This document shows positions 1 to 10,600 of a DNA stretch of 64,000 nt, in pieces (position 1 is the stretch's first letter; every line of letters starts with the position of its first letter). The DNA is taken from assembly GCA_012934845.2 (NCBI GenBank), contig WNNJ02001835.1:62001-126000 (forward strand). Direction: 5' to 3'. A program made the translations under genes and the position numbers. The notes beneath the pieces are model-generated. The model saw nothing but the letters and a program-made list of their open reading frames with translations, was not told the origin of the DNA and made no database searches. The stretch comes from Pomphorhynchus laevis (taxonomy: Eukaryota; Acanthocephala; Palaeacanthocephala; Echinorhynchida; Pomphorhynchidae).

Positions 1-700
1 CTAAGCTATCTTGACAAAAATTTGTCTCTACGAAATATCTGTGTACTTGGACACCAAATATATTTCTTAGAAAACGAAATTATTTGAATAGAAAACAAAT
101 TTTAATTAAAAAATAGCAGATCAATTTTCTTATTCCTTAAAATCTGAAAATATTTAAAGGATTTTATACTGATACGTCTGTCTTCAAAATATCAGAAGAT
201 CAGTTTCAAATAAAAATTATATTTAAATAAGAATTAAATTGTTTTGAATTCAATTTTCATCAGATCACAAGAACAATAACCGCAATATGAAACATCAATT
301 TAAATATTTTTGTTTGATAACGTCAAACAAAGAAGATATTAAAGTAGTTATTAACTACTTGAAACTTAAACTTTTAAAAATGAATTAAAAAGTTTCATTT
401 AAAAATTAAATCTCTATTGACGAGAAACAACTCAGATCGTGAGTAGAAGAAAGTAGTGATCATTTATTGATTATCTTCGACAATGATCATTAGTGATCAT
501 TGTCGAAGAAATATAATTCACCAATAAATGTAACAATACAGAATATAAAACTTCACCATGTAATACATGACACTTTAAATTAAAAGGAATATCGAAAATT
601 GCGGTTTAGATCATAAATTTCATCTAACTTGCATGGACAACAAATTTGATCATATCAAATTTGTACTGATCATATCAATTTACAAATTTGCTACGTTAAA
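1..700. other. AT-rich sequence without a recognised gene
   Basis: No coding signal is seen on either strand. The stretch holds a perfect foldback palindrome at 475-508 (15-bp arms beginning CTTCGACAATG, 4-nt loop) and a smaller one near 645-665. It precedes the first NAFN element. Confidence 0.5.
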
Positions 701-727
701 TAAATTATTATTAAATCAGAAAAAAAA

Positions 728-3685
728 GCATGCATCAATTGTCGTGCATGTAAATGCTCAAATAGACTTTCGATGGTCGAACTAGTACCACGTTCCAGTA
801 GTCAACATAACGACCAACCTAATTACTAACACAGCTATCTTCTTAACACTAACTCAGTGCACTCAGATCGCACTGCGAACCGTTATCTAAATCAAACTCC
901 AGAAAAATTATGCAATTCACCCGAAACTATCCCAGATATATACGAAATAGTTATCCACTGGATGCCCAATCTGATGAGCCCTCACGATCTTTCGCAAGCC
1001 ACGCATTCGTCGACATACTCTCTAAATTATACGCAGATTCGAGAGAACAGTTTTCTGATACAAGCTCACTGCTGCAAACTGCAACGATATTCAGCCAGTC
1101 TGTGTTGCAACGAATGCCATCAAGAAAGATATCTCTTATACACAAAACCATAGAAAGCAGATTTGTCAGTTGGAATAATAACGAGTACGTGGCTCTTTAC
1201 CAAGAAGCGCTCTTCCTCCAAAACAATATTCAAAATCATACACTACAGTCATATACTAACCGGATTAAACGCCATCAAAGCCTTCTAGCAAAAGACCGCA
1301 TTAAAGCAAGCACTGCTATACTGGAAGATAAATTTGAAACGTATATACTGCAGCCACATTACCTCATCAACGATGTGTCAGTCCTCTCGAGACTCAAAGA
1401 TCTACATCCAAATGCACAACCACCAAATCCAGAAGCTCCTCTATCAATCATTTTCAAGTTCGAAACATCACTATAGTATATTCTATGCTCTAGACGAAAC
1501 TCATATAATCAAATCTAGCATGAAAACAGGAGGAAGCGCCGGACCGTCGGGTCTCGATTCTAATTCATGGCTTCACACGCTCACTGACTTCGGTTCTCAG
1601 TCTATATGTTTAGCCAGGGCAATCACTCAATTCGCTATCTTCATCGCTACAGAACACATTACCCCTGATCAATTAGACGCTTTTACAGCTTGCCGCTTAG
1701 TCGCCCTAGAGAATAAATCAGGAAGAATTAGACCTATTGGAATATGCAACACTGTCAGGCGCATCATTTGCCGTTCCTTCTCGAATTCGTGCGCAATGAT
1801 ATTGAGGTCGTCGCCAGGTTCGTTCAACTTGGAGCTTCCCAAAAGGAGGTATCGAGGTAGCCGTCAGTACTCTTAGAAACGAGTTTCATCGAAGTGACCA
1901 TATGTGCGTTATGACGGTCGAGGCCTCAAATGCCTTCAACCAGACTAATAGAGCCATTGCACTGCATAATGTGGAATTCAACTGTGCTGCACTTTCGTAA
2001 GCACTACGCAAAGTTTACGCGAAGCCCACTTAGCTTACAGTTAGGGATAGCACAATACTTTCATCTAAAGACTTTACACAAGGGGACCCTTTTGCGATGG
2101 TTGGATTCGCATTGACCTCCCTTCCACTGATCGAATATATTCAAATAATGGTCTCAGCAACATTCCAGAAATGGTACGCTGACGACGCCAATTTCGTAGG
2201 AACTATATACACCTTTAAACAGGTATGGAATATATTGCATTCCGCCTGTCCAAAATACGGTTATTATGTAAATCCGCTTAAATCTCAAATTCTATATCAT
2301 CAGCAGCTCAATTTCGAAGACCTCCGTGATACAAACATAAGATCATCTACGACAAGGATCACAATACTCGGCACACTAATCGGATTTTCAGACTACGAAA
2401 GCTCTACTGTTAGTGAGCTATCCTCTTCATGGATTACAACTATCCAACGCCTAAAAGCAGTTGCACATGTAGGCCCCCATGTAGCCTTCGCTCGCCTCAT
2501 CAATTCTATTCAAGCAAAATGGAAGCACATCATGCGCACATGTGAAGGTCTGGATTCAGTGTGTATCAATCTTTCGAACATCTTAACTTCGGAGCTTCTC
2601 CCGCAGTTTGCATCCTGGAAACTTGACAGTGCTTGGACGTACGTACTATGCTCACCGCTAATAGTAAACGGAATTGGCATTTCCGACCACTCATTTAGTG
2701 CTGCGTTATAGCTGAAATCCCCCAACATGATCCAATCCTCTTATAAATATGGACTGACAGGCGACTGCTTACGCGAATTACAAAATAAAACGACCAACGA
2801 AATTAAACAATTCAGAACACTCTTGTCTAGGGAACGCATATCAAACTCGCCTCTTTTAGCAAATGCCTCAATGAACCACATTATCGATCACACCTGTTTC
2901 AATAAAGCATCCTCGTGGCTAAGCGCGCTACCCTTAGAACACGAAAAATTCCATCTGTCAGCCAATGAATTCAAAGATGCCTTGAAAGCCCGATACGGAC
3001 AAACTGACCCAATCTAAAGTAAAGAAGCTGCGTAGGCGGTTCTAAAGTTGACATTTCTAACTCTCTGTCATGCAAACATGGAGGAATGCCTTTTATCTGG
3101 CACAACGCTATCCGCGATTTATTTGCACAATCCATAGGTCGAATATCGCACGGTGTTAGCACCGAACCACAACTTACCAGTGTTCCAAAAGAACATATAT
3201 TCGAACGCTCCACAACTACTCGCGATCAGAACGCCCGTGTTGACATTGTATGTTCTAGTCTCAACACCTCGCGATTTATGCGAACATTTTCGACGTTAAT
3301 GTTTCATCCATACATGATCAATCCAACGCTGCACGGAGATTAGAATCTTAATTCGAATATAACGAAAGGATATAACTGTGAAATAATCTCGATAATTGAG
3401 CATGCTTTGTTCACGCCACTGGTTTTCTCAACATCAGGTGGATTTGGTAACAAAGTAGGAGCACTTATTCGGACAATAGCATCGAAGCTTGCACATTAGT
3501 CAACAAAAACGTATTCCCACCTGGTTCTCAAGGGGAAGAGAGATATCAGCTTTGAAATAGTGAGGTCGGTATCAGCTTGTCTCCGGGCACCCCGCTTCGC
3601 ACGTGGACATCCTATCTACATCGATCCCTCAAGCGCGAGTGAAACGACTGAAATACAGTCGTTTTGTTTTCACAGCAGTATTTGC
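728..3685 (+). mobile_element. NAFN-type reverse-transcriptase element, copy 1 (decayed)
   Basis: This is a non-LTR-like retroelement whose frames together run in family order. A short cysteine motif (CINCRACKCSNR, about 735) comes first. It is followed by an N-terminal region (910-1476), GPSGLD (about 1545), the ACRLVALENKSGRIRPIG block (about 1690), SNAFNQTNRAIALHN (about 1935), FTQGDPFAM (about 2085) and the catalytic KWYADDA (about 2170). The downstream RT region reaches 3017, a cysteine/histidine block (CSCKHGGMPF) follows near 3070, and a C-terminal tail ends near 3680. The reading frame changes several times, so the copy is dead. I know the motif set from uncharacterised metazoan RT proteins but cannot assign a named clade; R2-like or another non-LTR group is possible. 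Three further loci of this type are in the window (15.9, 19.3-21.2 and, more distantly, 62-64 kb). Confidence 0.7.
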
Positions 3686-3689
3686 TGGT

Positions 3690-4089
3690 TACTTTCCTTC
3701 TTTTTCTGTCGGTTTACGGCATTTGGTAGTTTAATACTGACTCAATTATGTTTATTTTCTTATGGATAAATAATTCTTTATTAAACCATATCACTTTATT
3801 TTGTTAAAGTGATTACTTTATTACTTTATCAATTTATTAAAAAATGGAAATATCTTAACCTTATAAAGAATTTTTATGAATTAGATTTTTATGGACCAAT
3901 TGATAGATAATATATTAGAATAAAGATCGCATGTATTCAGTCCCTAGAAAAATAAAGATGAAAAAGATCGGACTTGTAAGATGTAGAAATCATTTTACTT
4001 AGCCGAGGCTTTATATTTTGTACTATAAATACAAAGAATACAAACATCTAGAATAAATATGAAAGATCTGATAAAATTTATAAATCCGT
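3690..4089. other. AT-rich spacer with duplicated repeat tail
   Basis: No gene is seen. Two similar stretches ending ATATTTTGTACTATAA occur about 93 bp apart (near 4011 and 4104). They match, in reverse, the 3' tail of the structured repeat that starts at 4090, so one is probably an extra partial copy. Confidence 0.45.
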
Positions 4090-4318
4090 TTATTTAACTG
4101 AGGTTACATATTTTGTACTATAATGAACTCTTATATTTAGACATTTTTAATATACCATGTTTTAGAATGAATATTGGACGTCATCAAGATGAACTGATAT
4201 GTTATCAGGTTTATTCTCTTGGTGCTCGATCCAGCATAGCAGTGAGGTTAAATACATTTCAATATGTATTTAATCCGATTAAATTTAATTATCTGACGTA
4301 ATTTCTTATTTTAACTTA
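4090..4318 (-). repeat. Structured (pseudoknot-type) repeat unit, divergent copy
   Basis: Read on the minus strand, the unit has in order: an AAATACAT...ATGTATTT-type hairpin (about 4245-4270), CTGCTATGCTGG, a purine-rich loop, AAACCTGATAACATATCAG and a TTGATGACG segment. The tail ends with a degenerate form of the family end (AAATACGTAGACTCAGTTAGC in good copies). It lies downstream of the Penelope-like RT fragment at 4720-5103 on the same strand. The same order is seen at 36.5-37.2 kb and 56.5-57.5 kb, so it is probably the 3' terminal region of that element. This copy is the most diverged, and its 10-bp stem has mismatches. Confidence 0.55.
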
Positions 4319-4719
4319 AAGTATATTATTTACTATTCATCCATAAAATTTTCCACTTAAGATTTGAGGATTTATAAACACCTTTCTGTTCAGCTTTATA
4401 ATAAGATTAAATTGTACAAAAAGTCATACAATACAAAATTTAAGTATTTCTGACAGAGGGCTGAAATTGCCGGGAAGACAAAGTCCATCGGTCAATAATG
4501 TGATGCCAGTAAAACAAATCAGATCGGGTTACTGAAGCTTCATATCTTGTAGGGAACCCTACAAAACCCATAATTTAAAATGTGTATCAATTAAATTATT
4601 CAAATGAATTTTAAGAAGAACAATATCATTACATATCATGGCAATAATATGCAAATATGTATTAATAAATTATTTTACATGATTTTTGAGAAAATCATGT
4701 AAAATAATTAAAATCATCA
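4319..4719. other. Spacer between structured repeat and RT fragment
   Basis: No gene is seen. It contains a short perfect hairpin (TTGTAGGG/CCCTACAA, about 4546) and AT-rich sequence with several local repeats of ATTATTTTACATG type. Confidence 0.4.
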
Positions 4720-5103
4720 TTACATTTTTACATTTTTATAGTAACCTAGTTTAAAATATGTATCTATTAAATTATTTAAATTATTTTGAAGAAAGCCAAT
4801 ATCATTACATATTGTTGCAATTCTTAAAATTTCATTATTTAATGTATTATATTTTATATTTGATGGTATGCATGAATGCTTATGTAAAAATATGTTTTTT
4901 GTAAATTTAAATATGTCATCTTTACGATATAAATTAATAGTAGTTTTAGTTAATGTTAATTTAATGTTCATATCTAGATATACACCTTCTTTATCATCAA
5001 TATTGGTTTTATTAAGAATAAGGCTACCTGGATAAATTTGTTCGCTTATTGAATAAAAATTATTAGAATTACATACACATATATAATCAATGTATCGAAA
5101 CAT
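4720..5103 (-). pseudogene. Penelope-like reverse transcriptase, C-terminal fragment
   Basis: The 127-codon frame starts at the catalytic region (FRYIDYICVCNS; the sister fragment at 40.8 kb keeps RYIDDICVFNS). It continues FYSISEQIYPGSL, then GVYLDMNIKLTL, NLYRKDDIFKF and a helical C-terminal part ending YFKLGYYKN. This block order (RY-DD, IYP-L-L, YLD, Y-K-D-F-F) is what I associate with Penelope-like RTs. It is only the C-terminal third of an RT, so it is a dead fragment. It is followed on the same strand by the structured repeat at 4090-4318. Family placement is by motif only. Confidence 0.6.
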
Positions 5104-5159
5104 ATATTTTATATCTTTATATAATTTAGATATATTTATATAATTTAAATATATTATAT

Positions 5160-5345
5160 ATTTTCATGTTAATTTAAATGTCATCTTTACCATATAAATT
5201 TAAAGTAGTTTTAATTGATTCTAATTTAATGTTAATATCTAGATATACACCTTCTTTATCATCAATATTGGTTTTGTCTAGAATGAGGCTACCTGAATAA
5301 ATTTGTTCACTAATTGAATAAAAATTATTAGAGTTAAATGCATAT
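5160..5345 (-). pseudogene. Second Penelope-like RT fragment
   Basis: The nucleotide sequence closely repeats part of 4900-5075 (the ATATCTAGATATACACC and ATTGGTTTT stretches) in the same orientation. It is therefore a second truncated copy or a local duplication of the neighbouring RT fragment. No complete frame remains. Confidence 0.55.
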
Positions 5346-5796
5346 AATCATCAATCTTAGCAAATGCTATTACAGATATAAGTCTGCATTAAATTACATA
5401 ACTTTATAAAAAAACATTTTATTTTGTTAAAATGACTTTATCATAACGTTATTATTTGGTATCAGCTTTTATTAGTTAGTTAAATTTCTAATATGATGTT
5501 TCCACACCTTATTTTGACAGAAATATAATAACGAAAACATATAGTTCAAGAGAGATTATAATATTACCCTGTTTTAAAGTAGTTGCCGTTTAATTATTGA
5601 TACTCAAATGGCGTATAAGCTGACTTGCAATCATGTAATACGTGATTATGTGCTATCATGGTTTACAACTTATATTTTATGTTGTTTATCACTGAGAGTA
5701 CAAACTTTATCAATATCATTAACTGTAAAAAATAGTGTTAATATTTTTCAATCCAAAAAATTGGAAAATAATTAAATATACATTATTTTAATGAAA
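5346..5796. other. AT-rich spacer, nothing recognised
   Basis: No frame, RNA gene or repeat family is recognised here. Confidence 0.4.
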
Positions 5797-6024
5797 TGAC
5801 TGCGAATACTTCCCGATAATATGAGATATTATATATTTTGATATTTCGACTGTACTTTGCAGTCATTTTCAGTTGTATAATTTTATCTCAAAGTTTTTTA
5901 AGAAAACCTTTTAAAAACTCTGAGAATTTAATTATACAAATGATAAAGACCGCAAAGTACAGTCGAAATATCAAAATAATAGATTCAGTCTCATATTATC
6001 GGGGAGGATTCGCAGTCAAGTAGT
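5797..6024. mobile_element. Foldback/MITE element with long terminal inverted repeats
   Basis: The left arm begins GACTGCGAATACTTCCCGA and includes GATATTTCGACTGTACTTTG. The right arm carries CAAAGTACAGTCGAAATATC and ends GGATTCGCAGTC. Arms are about 60-68 bp around a short AT-rich core, giving an element of about 228 bp with no coding capacity. The structure fits a non-autonomous DNA transposon (MITE). The superfamily cannot be told, because no clear target duplication is visible. Confidence 0.65.
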
Positions 6025-6242
6025 TACATTTGACCCAAAATCATTCTACATTATATTTAATATAATACAATATATTTAGGAATTAGATTAAACTGCACCC
6101 GGGGTCTTCTTTGAGATGCTTTCATATATATAATTGATGTATAATTAATTAATATATAATTATAATATAATATAGAATTATAATATATAATATATAATTA
6201 ATATATATTTTGTCATAATTGATTATGACAAACATAATTGAT

Positions 6243-6446
6243 GTTAATTTATAGGAACAAAGAAAAATCAAAGAGTAAATGATTATTCAATACTTCAATG
6301 CAACTGCCATCATCAAGAAAATATATTTTTTAAATTAATATTTTTTTGTTTTCAAAAAAATCTTTTCCTGATGAAAGCAGTTGCCATTGAGATATTGAAT
6401 AATCATTTGGTCTTTGATTTTCCTTTGTTCCTATAAATTAACATTT
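6243..6446. mobile_element. Palindromic MITE (TIR GTTAATTTATAGGAACAAAG)
   Basis: Left arm: GTTAATTTATAGGAACAAAG, then ATGATTATTCAATAC and CAACTGCCATCATCA. Right arm, reversed: CTGATGAAAGCAGTTGCC, ATTGAATAATCAT and CTTTGTTCCTATAAATTAAC. Arms are about 80 bp with a few mismatches, around a poly-A/T centre. There is no coding capacity. It differs in sequence from the MITEs at 5797 and 14308. Confidence 0.7.
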
Positions 6447-7484
6447 GCAAAATTCGAGGAAATGGATGACTTAATGAATACATTTACAAAATAATAGCGC
6501 TTTTAAATTATAAAAGCGCTAATTTGATGTTAGCGCTTTTATATATTTACTCTTTGAATATAAAAAATTAAATGTAATTAAATTTAAAATGTAATAAAAT
6601 GCAAAAAGGTTTACAAGTAGAAATCATTTATTATGCATGCTTTTGTATTTAGTAGATTTAATAAATAAATATTGTATCATTTTATTAATTAATATAAAAA
6701 TCAATAAATCATAATTATTGTGCCAGTTGCTATGCCGGTTGCTCACTAGTCGAATCCGCTCGCCCCTAAGCTCGTCCACTTCTAATATAATTCATACATA
6801 AGGCGCTTTTATGTTTAGTTCTTTTATGTTTAGTTTTACGTAAGTTAAATATTGTTTTAAATAATTTTTTATGTATCAATTCTAATTTTATCTGCAATGC
6901 TAAATCACTACTCATACGTCTTTATCGCTCAAATATCAATTTGAAATACAACGAAATAGAAAAGAATCTCAAACTGTGCTGTTGATTAGCAAATTAGTGT
7001 GCATGCTTAGGGTGAAATCAATATATATTTTTTCTATCAATTGTCAAGATGTTTTCAGGTAATGTGAACGGCAAACCCAACAACAATCTAAGTGATATGT
7101 TTAAAACATAGCGCTTGAGATCTAGGTTAATGATCTATTCATAAATTCAATCAACTAATAATTATAGCCATTTATAAAAGTCAATATTTTAATAGCCTAT
7201 ATCAGTTAAAACGTTAATAAAGTTGACGTTCATTTTCAATGATATTAAAGTCTAAAACGTAACAATTGGTTTGAAGGTTACTGGTTTGTTGTTTATGGAT
7301 CCGAAGGGCTTTATAAATATAAATTATATTTCATATGTAATAAAATCAGATATATTTATCTATAAATATATAGATATTAATATTTGTATATCACTATATC
7401 AATTATTATATCAATAACAAACTATGCAACTAATTTACTATTATCTATGAAAATATGAAATGTCATTAAAAATTCAAAAAAAAA
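6447..7484. other. AT-rich region downstream of the LIM-homeobox gene
   Basis: Probably the 3' flank (and perhaps 3' UTR) of the minus-strand LIM-homeobox gene ending at 7485. It contains perfect hairpins built on TAGCGCTTTTA near 6490-6545. A sliver of about 50 bp of family-1 LINE lies at 6735-6785 (plus strand; matches GGTTGCTCACTAGTCGAATC of copy C). No polyadenylation signal could be chosen with confidence. Confidence 0.45.
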
Positions 7485-7625
7485 CTAACGCCTAGGAGAT
7501 GTGAAGTATTCAGAATCCATTGTATTTGCAGAGTTTAAGCCAAAATGGTTTGAATCGGAATTAGAAGGCTTCACATCCACATGAAGTGTACGACGTTCCT
7601 TTGACCTTCGATTCTGAAACCACAC
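7485..7625 (-). CDS. Lhx1/5: LIM-homeobox gene exon 4 (homeodomain helix 3 and C-terminus)
   Basis: The acceptor is ACAACAAG|GTGTGG at 7625. The exon encodes VWFQNRRSKERRTLHVDV, then a short Ser/Asn-rich tail ending FTSPRR and a TAG stop at 7487-7485. Trp48, Phe49, Asn51 and Arg53 of the recognition helix are present. Phase 0 fits exon 3, and the split between Q46 and V47 of the homeodomain is a common LIM-homeodomain intron position. The tail is much shorter than in vertebrate LHX1. Confidence 0.9.
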   Translation of the reverse strand: MWFQNRRSKERRTLHVDVKPSNSDSNHFGLNSANTMDSEYFTSPRR

Positions 7626-10600
7626 CTTGTTGTCCGAAAATAGAAAGTTCCAATTAATATTATCGGTAAAAATTAAATGATATTAAATTAAAACAATTAG
7701 AAATAAAAAATTGAACCGATTAAATTTCAATTAAAAATATTTTTTACTATTAATAAGCTATATCAAACAAAAATTTTGCTTGGTGATGATTTTATTTTCA
7801 ATAAAATTTCAATTTTGCGAATTTCAAAAAATGAATAAATGAATTTTTGATTTAGTGTTCGATTGATTAAATCGTTGATTCAGTTTCATTTAATATTTTT
7901 ATAATAAATCATTTAGATTATCAATTATAATACTTTCATAATTTATTAATTATAAATCAATAACTAAACTGCTGCTTTCAAGCAGCATTTCTCTTCACTA
8001 TAATAATAATATAATAATACAAATTTATTTAATGTGGCAAATGCGTACAAGCTGTACGCTTACAAGTCCACAAACAAAAATGAGAAAGTCAAGCAGTTAA
8101 ATTGTTCAGATGGGATCGGATTTGTCGTTTGAAGCACTGCAGGGAAGTTGATTGGCGTATATGAATGGGCAGATGATTCCACGATAGAGGAGCAGCCACC
8201 AGGAAGGAGCGGAGTCCAAAGGAGGTAGAGTAGTTTGGGACATGTAAAAGAAGGGAATTACAGGAACGCAAGGAACAGTAAACAGGACGGGAATTATCAA
8301 GAAAAGGAAGGTTGAGAAATGAAGGGGTATGAAAAGTTACAAGGCGGAAAGCAACGATAAGAAGACGAATTTGAACACGACAATAAATTGTAGGCAAATC
8401 GAGAGAAGCAAGATGGTAGGATGTGTGATCAAAACGACGAAGACGGAGGAGAATTCGGACAGCTGCGTTGACGATGCGTTGTAGGGGAAGAAGAGTGGAT
8501 TTAGGTGAGTTGGAAAATAGACTAAGACAATAATCGAGTCTAGAAAAAAGGAGAGATGATATGAGAGTCATACAAGAAGGGAAATCGATCAATCTACGAA
8601 CTTGACGGAGGTTGCGGAGTATCAAGGTAGATGAGCGTACTTTATCTCTAACGAAAGGTTTAAGTGAAAGTCGGTTGTCAAAATGGAAGCCTAGGAAAAC
8701 GAGATTATCAACGATAGGAAGAATTGTAGAATTTAATGATACGGAGGGAGGTTCGAAGCCGAGGCGTCGAGGTAGGATCCACATAATTTTGGATTTATCA
8801 GGATTCAGAGAAAGGCGAAGGGAAGAAAGATGATTGGAAATTGAGACAAGACAGTCGGAAGCAGAAACACTAAGATCGCGAATACGATAAACAGGTGCAT
8901 GATCATAGATGAGAATGTCATCAGCATATTGCATAACATGGAAGTTAAATTTATGAGAAATCGAAGACAAATCACCAAGAAGAAGAGAGAAAAGTATAGG
9001 GCCTAATACGGAGCCTTGCGGAACACCGGACGGAATAGACGAAGGATGGGAGAGAGAAGAGTTAGAATATACGCGAAATGTACGGTTTGATAGATATGAA
9101 GAAAACCATGATACAGTGGGTAAAGAGAAGCCATAATCATGACGAAGGCGATGGAGAAGAATCGAGTGATCGACGATGTCAAAAGCAGACGATAGATCAA
9201 GAGAAACTATGACACTACATAATTTATGATCGCGCGATATGAGTAAGTCGTTATAAACTTTAAGACATGCAATTTCGGTAGAGTAATTAGAGCGAAAAGC
9301 GGCTTGGAAGGGAGGAAATAAGTTAGAGGAATAGAGATATGTATTAACTTGCTTAAGAACGAGACGCTCAAGGAGTTTAGAGAGGGTTGGGAGAAGTGAG
9401 ATTGGACGGTACGAAGATGGTAGTGAAGAGTCGAGAGATTGCTTTTTGATGATAGGACGAACAGTGGCGCATTTCAGGATGGAAGGAAATGTACAGCTAC
9501 GGATGGACGAGTTGAACAATGTGGTTAGGAAGGGTAAGATAAAAGTGCAGATATTTTTAAGTAAGTGAGTGGGAATTGGGTCAGAAGGAGAGGTTTTATT
9601 AGGTAATGACAGCAGAACCGAAGAAACTTCATCAGACGAAACGGGAAGAAGGTGGAATAGTTCTGGGAGGGAAGTATTTAAAGATAAGAGTGGGTACAAG
9701 GGGGCTATGGTTAGTAGGGAAAGTAAATTAGATAGCTTAGTTTGTAGATAAGAAGAAAATTCATCAGGATTTATATTACAAGGGGTAGATGATCGTGAAA
9801 GAATCGAGTTTAAGATTTTCCAATGAGATTTCGAGTTGGAAGATGACTCGAGTTGATTTCGCCAAAAGAGAGTACGTTTAGTACGTATAAGAATGAGATG
9901 TGAACGGCGTTGAGAAAAGTAGGAATCACGAAGATTTGGAGGGAGTGAGTTGGGTGAACGTTTAAGAAAGCGTTTATACATACGAAAAAAGTGACGGAGT
10001 TGACGCTTAGAAAGACTACAGTCAGAATCGAACCAGGGAGCATGGCGCAAGCGCTGGGAACGTCGAAGTCGACTAGGTAGAAGGTTATTGAGGATCGACG
10101 TAAGTTCAGAATCAAACAGAATGCAGAGATCATCGGGAGAGAGATAGTTAAGAGGAAGTGAAAAGAGTGAAGAATTGAGTAAGGATGTGCAGAGAATAGG
10201 GATATCGAGAAGCTTCCAGGGTCGACTTGGTGTAGATAATGGTAAAGGCGGAGAAGGAGGATGGGGACGAGTAAGAGTAAGAGTGACAAGGAAATGATCG
10301 GACAAACCAGGATCAGTAATTGACAAGGAGGTATAGTCATTGAAGCAGTTAGGAACAGCAATGATGTCGAGAGCACCGCCGAGAATATGAGTTGGGCTTG
10401 TTGAAAGTAATTTATAGTTAAAATCAGAAAAAAGATTAGTTAAAGTGATAGAGTCAGAGTCAGACGGGCGATCAAGACGAATGTTAAAGTCACCGAGAAC
10501 AAAAGAAGGAGTATAAGACAATGAACAGTGAGACATTAGATCTGCAAGGTCGTTAAAGAAGATACGTGATGGGGCAACTGAACCTGGACGGTATACAATC

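Noticed and set aside
6720-6790. tRNA-like text with GTCGAATCC
   Set aside because: It matches the family-1 LINE endonuclease region (copy C, about 33650-33700), so it is a LINE sliver; no cloverleaf is present. No tRNA or rRNA gene was seen elsewhere.
8612-9751. Plus-strand frames opposite LINE ORF2 (also 11262-11585)
   Set aside because: They lie antisense to an intact LINE ORF2 or ORF1 and show no own motifs; shadows of the real frame.
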